Below, one piece after another: positions 9,084 to 9,130 of a stretch of DNA of 9,130 nucleotides (positions are counted from its first letter, which is position 1; every line of letters starts with the position of its first letter). The translations under genes and the position numbers were made by a program. The DNA comes from a bacterium (lineage in GTDB: Bacteria; CG2-30-53-67; CG2-30-70-394), in the NCBI GenBank assembly GCA_024278555.1, contig JAJRSX010000184.1:1-9130 (forward strand), read 5' to 3'. The notes below the pieces were generated by a model. That model ran no database searches, was not told the DNA's origin, and worked only from the letters and a program-made list of their open reading frames with translations.

Positions 9084-9130
9084 AGCGGTGTGAAGGACGA
9101 CGGAACGCTCGGGGCTATTTCCGCTGATCC

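Larger units (their letters stand above)
8614..9130. other. Gene-free right end with repeats and a possible gene remnant
   Basis: These 517 bases hold no intact gene that I can support. Contents in order: a G-rich stretch (8660–8700) with a T6 run at 8684–8689; a small GGTAC/GTACC hairpin at 8732–8747 with no T-run; a degenerate CACAGAG-type repeat (8772–8800); a possible phosphatase gene fragment (8829–8930); and a long inverted repeat (8997–9083). Short open frames on both strands here are made of repeat sequence or shadow the fragment. Confidence 0.6.

Noticed and set aside
8953-9091. A small open frame starting MAGEKVDVPE
   Set aside because: Most of it is encoded by the inverted repeat 8997–9083, it has no family resemblance, and it has no convincing ribosome binding site.

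Overview
The window holds six convincing protein genes from a GC-rich bacterium. It looks like a Gram-negative, proteobacterium-type chromosome, because the order carA–carB–greA is common there, but the sequence does not settle the lineage. Most genes show heavy use of G or C at the third codon position, which also produces very long spurious antisense reading frames.

Left part, minus strand (1–2982): a lone group-4 glycosyltransferase of the AmsK/WcaL type (1717–2982) is followed, 80 bases downstream on the same strand, by an aldehyde dehydrogenase that closely resembles the Sad/YneI-type succinate-semialdehyde dehydrogenase (272–1636). A hairpin plus T-run at 196–239 may terminate the dehydrogenase. 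The first 180 bases hold a long, nearly perfect inverted repeat built from 'CACGGAA' units.

Middle and right, plus strand (3159–8613): carA (small, glutaminase subunit of carbamoyl-phosphate synthetase), carB (large, synthetase subunit) and greA (transcript cleavage factor). CarA and CarB together make carbamoyl phosphate for arginine and pyrimidine synthesis; GreA rescues backtracked RNA polymerase. A small four-helix-bundle gene of the 23S-rRNA intervening-sequence protein (IVP/S23) family sits between carA and carB. It is clearly poorer in GC than its neighbours and is enclosed by a G-rich/C-rich inverted repeat. That repeat carries the carA stop codon and the start codon of the small gene. 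The layout mimics an rRNA intervening sequence (an IVP gene in the loop of a stem), but placed in an mRNA. This is the most interesting part of the window.

Right end (8614–9130): no intact gene. It holds a second long inverted repeat built from 'CACGAAA' units, a short degenerate 'CACAGAG'-type repeat, and a possible remnant of a HAD-type phosphatase gene.

Overall this is mostly ordinary housekeeping sequence with one unusual insertion and several repeat elements of a similar design.
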